Assembly: GCA_963557075.1 (NCBI GenBank)
Contig: CAUWDA010000081.1
Span: 1 to 7,289 of the forward strand
From: Flavonifractor sp963557075
GTDB lineage: Bacteria; Bacillota; Clostridia; Oscillospirales; Oscillospiraceae
Reading direction: 5' to 3'
Length of the DNA: 7,289 bases
Below are positions 6,841-7,289 of this stretch, one piece after another; position 1 is the stretch's first letter; each line of letters opens with the position of its first letter. A model generated the notes under the pieces. The model was not told the DNA's origin and did not search any database. It saw only the letters and a list, made by a program, of their open reading frames with translations. A program made the translations under genes and the position numbers.

Positions 6841-6868
6841 GGATCAGCTCTTACCGGAAGCGTCTCCA

Positions 6869-7032
6869 CAAGTCCAACAAGCAGGTTTCCTGGCTTGCGG
6901 ATCTTTGCGTACTGCGCCTTCTCACATATAAATATGCAATGGCATATGCAGCATACTCCCCGCTTACAGTGACCGGATCGCTCGGGAGTTACACCCGATT
7001 CCCTTTTTACCAGACCGAAGGCTGGCCACTTG
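6869..7032 (-). promoter_or_regulatory. Cobalamin (B12) riboswitch aptamer
   Basis: Read on the minus strand, the leader carries the ordered conserved blocks of the cobalamin riboswitch: AAAAAGGGAATCGGGTG, then TAACTCCCGAGCGATCC, then GGTCACTGTAAGCGGGGAG, then GAGAAGGCGCAGTACGC, then ATCCGC followed by the B12 box AGCCAGGAAACCTGC (6895-6881). A short P1 can form between CAAGT (7032-7028) and ACTTG (6873-6869). The last part of the aptamer is followed by a terminator, so B12 binding should lower expression. Such switches usually control B12 synthesis, B12 uptake or B12-independent replacement enzymes. Here the downstream genes are nitrogenase-like. The identification rests on several independent blocks and is firm. 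Exact ends and the ligand form (adenosyl or methyl/hydroxo) are not settled. Confidence 0.94.
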
Positions 7033-7052
7033 CTGAACACGTATGTGAGGGA

Positions 7053-7081
7053 ATTATAGCACAGAGAGGTTGGAAAGAAAA
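7053..7081 (-). promoter_or_regulatory. Promoter of the riboswitch-nitrogenase-like operon
   Basis: A perfect -10 box TATAAT (7058-7053) is preceded by TGC, making an extended -10. A weak -35 candidate TTTTCT lies 17 bases upstream (7081-7076). Transcription should begin near 7046, about 14 bases before the aptamer. Its place directly ahead of the riboswitch supports the call. Confidence 0.75.
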
Positions 7082-7289
7082 GAGGGAGACCCATTTTGCA
7101 CAATTGCAGTGGAAGAATGGGCTGCTGTAATTGTACGCCTCTGGTTTATCCATCATGCTGTGTGCTTCGGACACCACAAAGGGGAAACTTACAGCGTCCA
7201 GGCGCTTCTATCCAGAAAGCCAAAGAACGCGCTCGGGGGAGTGTCCAAAATAAAGATTTTATAGTAGAATGGGGAATATGAGAAAAATA
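7082..7289. other. Upstream spacer; possible start of a plus-strand gene at the edge
   Basis: No complete gene is visible. At the far end, TATAGT (7260-7265) could be a plus-strand -10 box, and ATGAGAAAAATA (7278-7289) could open a gene leaving the window. The GGGG just before that ATG is a poor, too-close ribosome site and no good -35 is seen, so this is only a possibility. Confidence 0.3.

Overview
The window looks like a chromosomal stretch from an anaerobic gut-type Clostridia/Bacillota, possibly the Oscillospiraceae group. This is an inference from the tRNA sequences, the strong AGGAGG-type ribosome sites, the excisionase and integrase style, and a classic Bacillota riboswitch-terminator leader. 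No single gene fixes the species.

Layout. Bases 1-348 hold four tandem tRNA genes on the plus strand: Met(CAT), cut by the window edge, then Trp(CCA), Asp(GTC) and Thr(GGT). A long intrinsic terminator follows at 350-390. From about 461 to 1930, on the minus strand, lies a decayed integration module: a broken excisionase gene, then a tyrosine integrase that is frameshifted, pieced together from two different integrases, and missing the second half of its catalytic domain. A strong terminator closes it. Bases 1931-2446 hold no gene I can support.

The main feature is a four-gene minus-strand operon (6736 down to 2447). In transcription order it encodes two proteins of the nitrogenase component-1 family (501 and 396 aa), a NifH-type iron protein (265 aa) and a NifB-type radical SAM protein (268 aa). 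Every junction is a 4-base ATGA or GTGA overlap, so the genes are translationally coupled and probably act together. Upstream, the leader has an extended -10 promoter, a full cobalamin (B12) riboswitch with a textbook B12 box, and an intrinsic terminator just before the first start codon. The operon is therefore predicted to be switched off when B12 is plentiful.

How the genes may work together. NifH would pass electrons to the two component-1 proteins. Together these carry a 3+1 cysteine pattern like NifEN or the dark-operative chlorophyll reductases, which predicts one [4Fe-4S] cluster at their interface instead of a P-cluster. The cysteine and histidine that hold FeMo-co in NifD are absent, so this is not an ordinary nitrogenase. 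Yet a NifB with all its hallmark motifs is encoded alongside. B12 control, a NifB, and a catalytic pair without FeMo-co ligands is a combination I cannot match to a characterised system. It is the best candidate here for undescribed biology.
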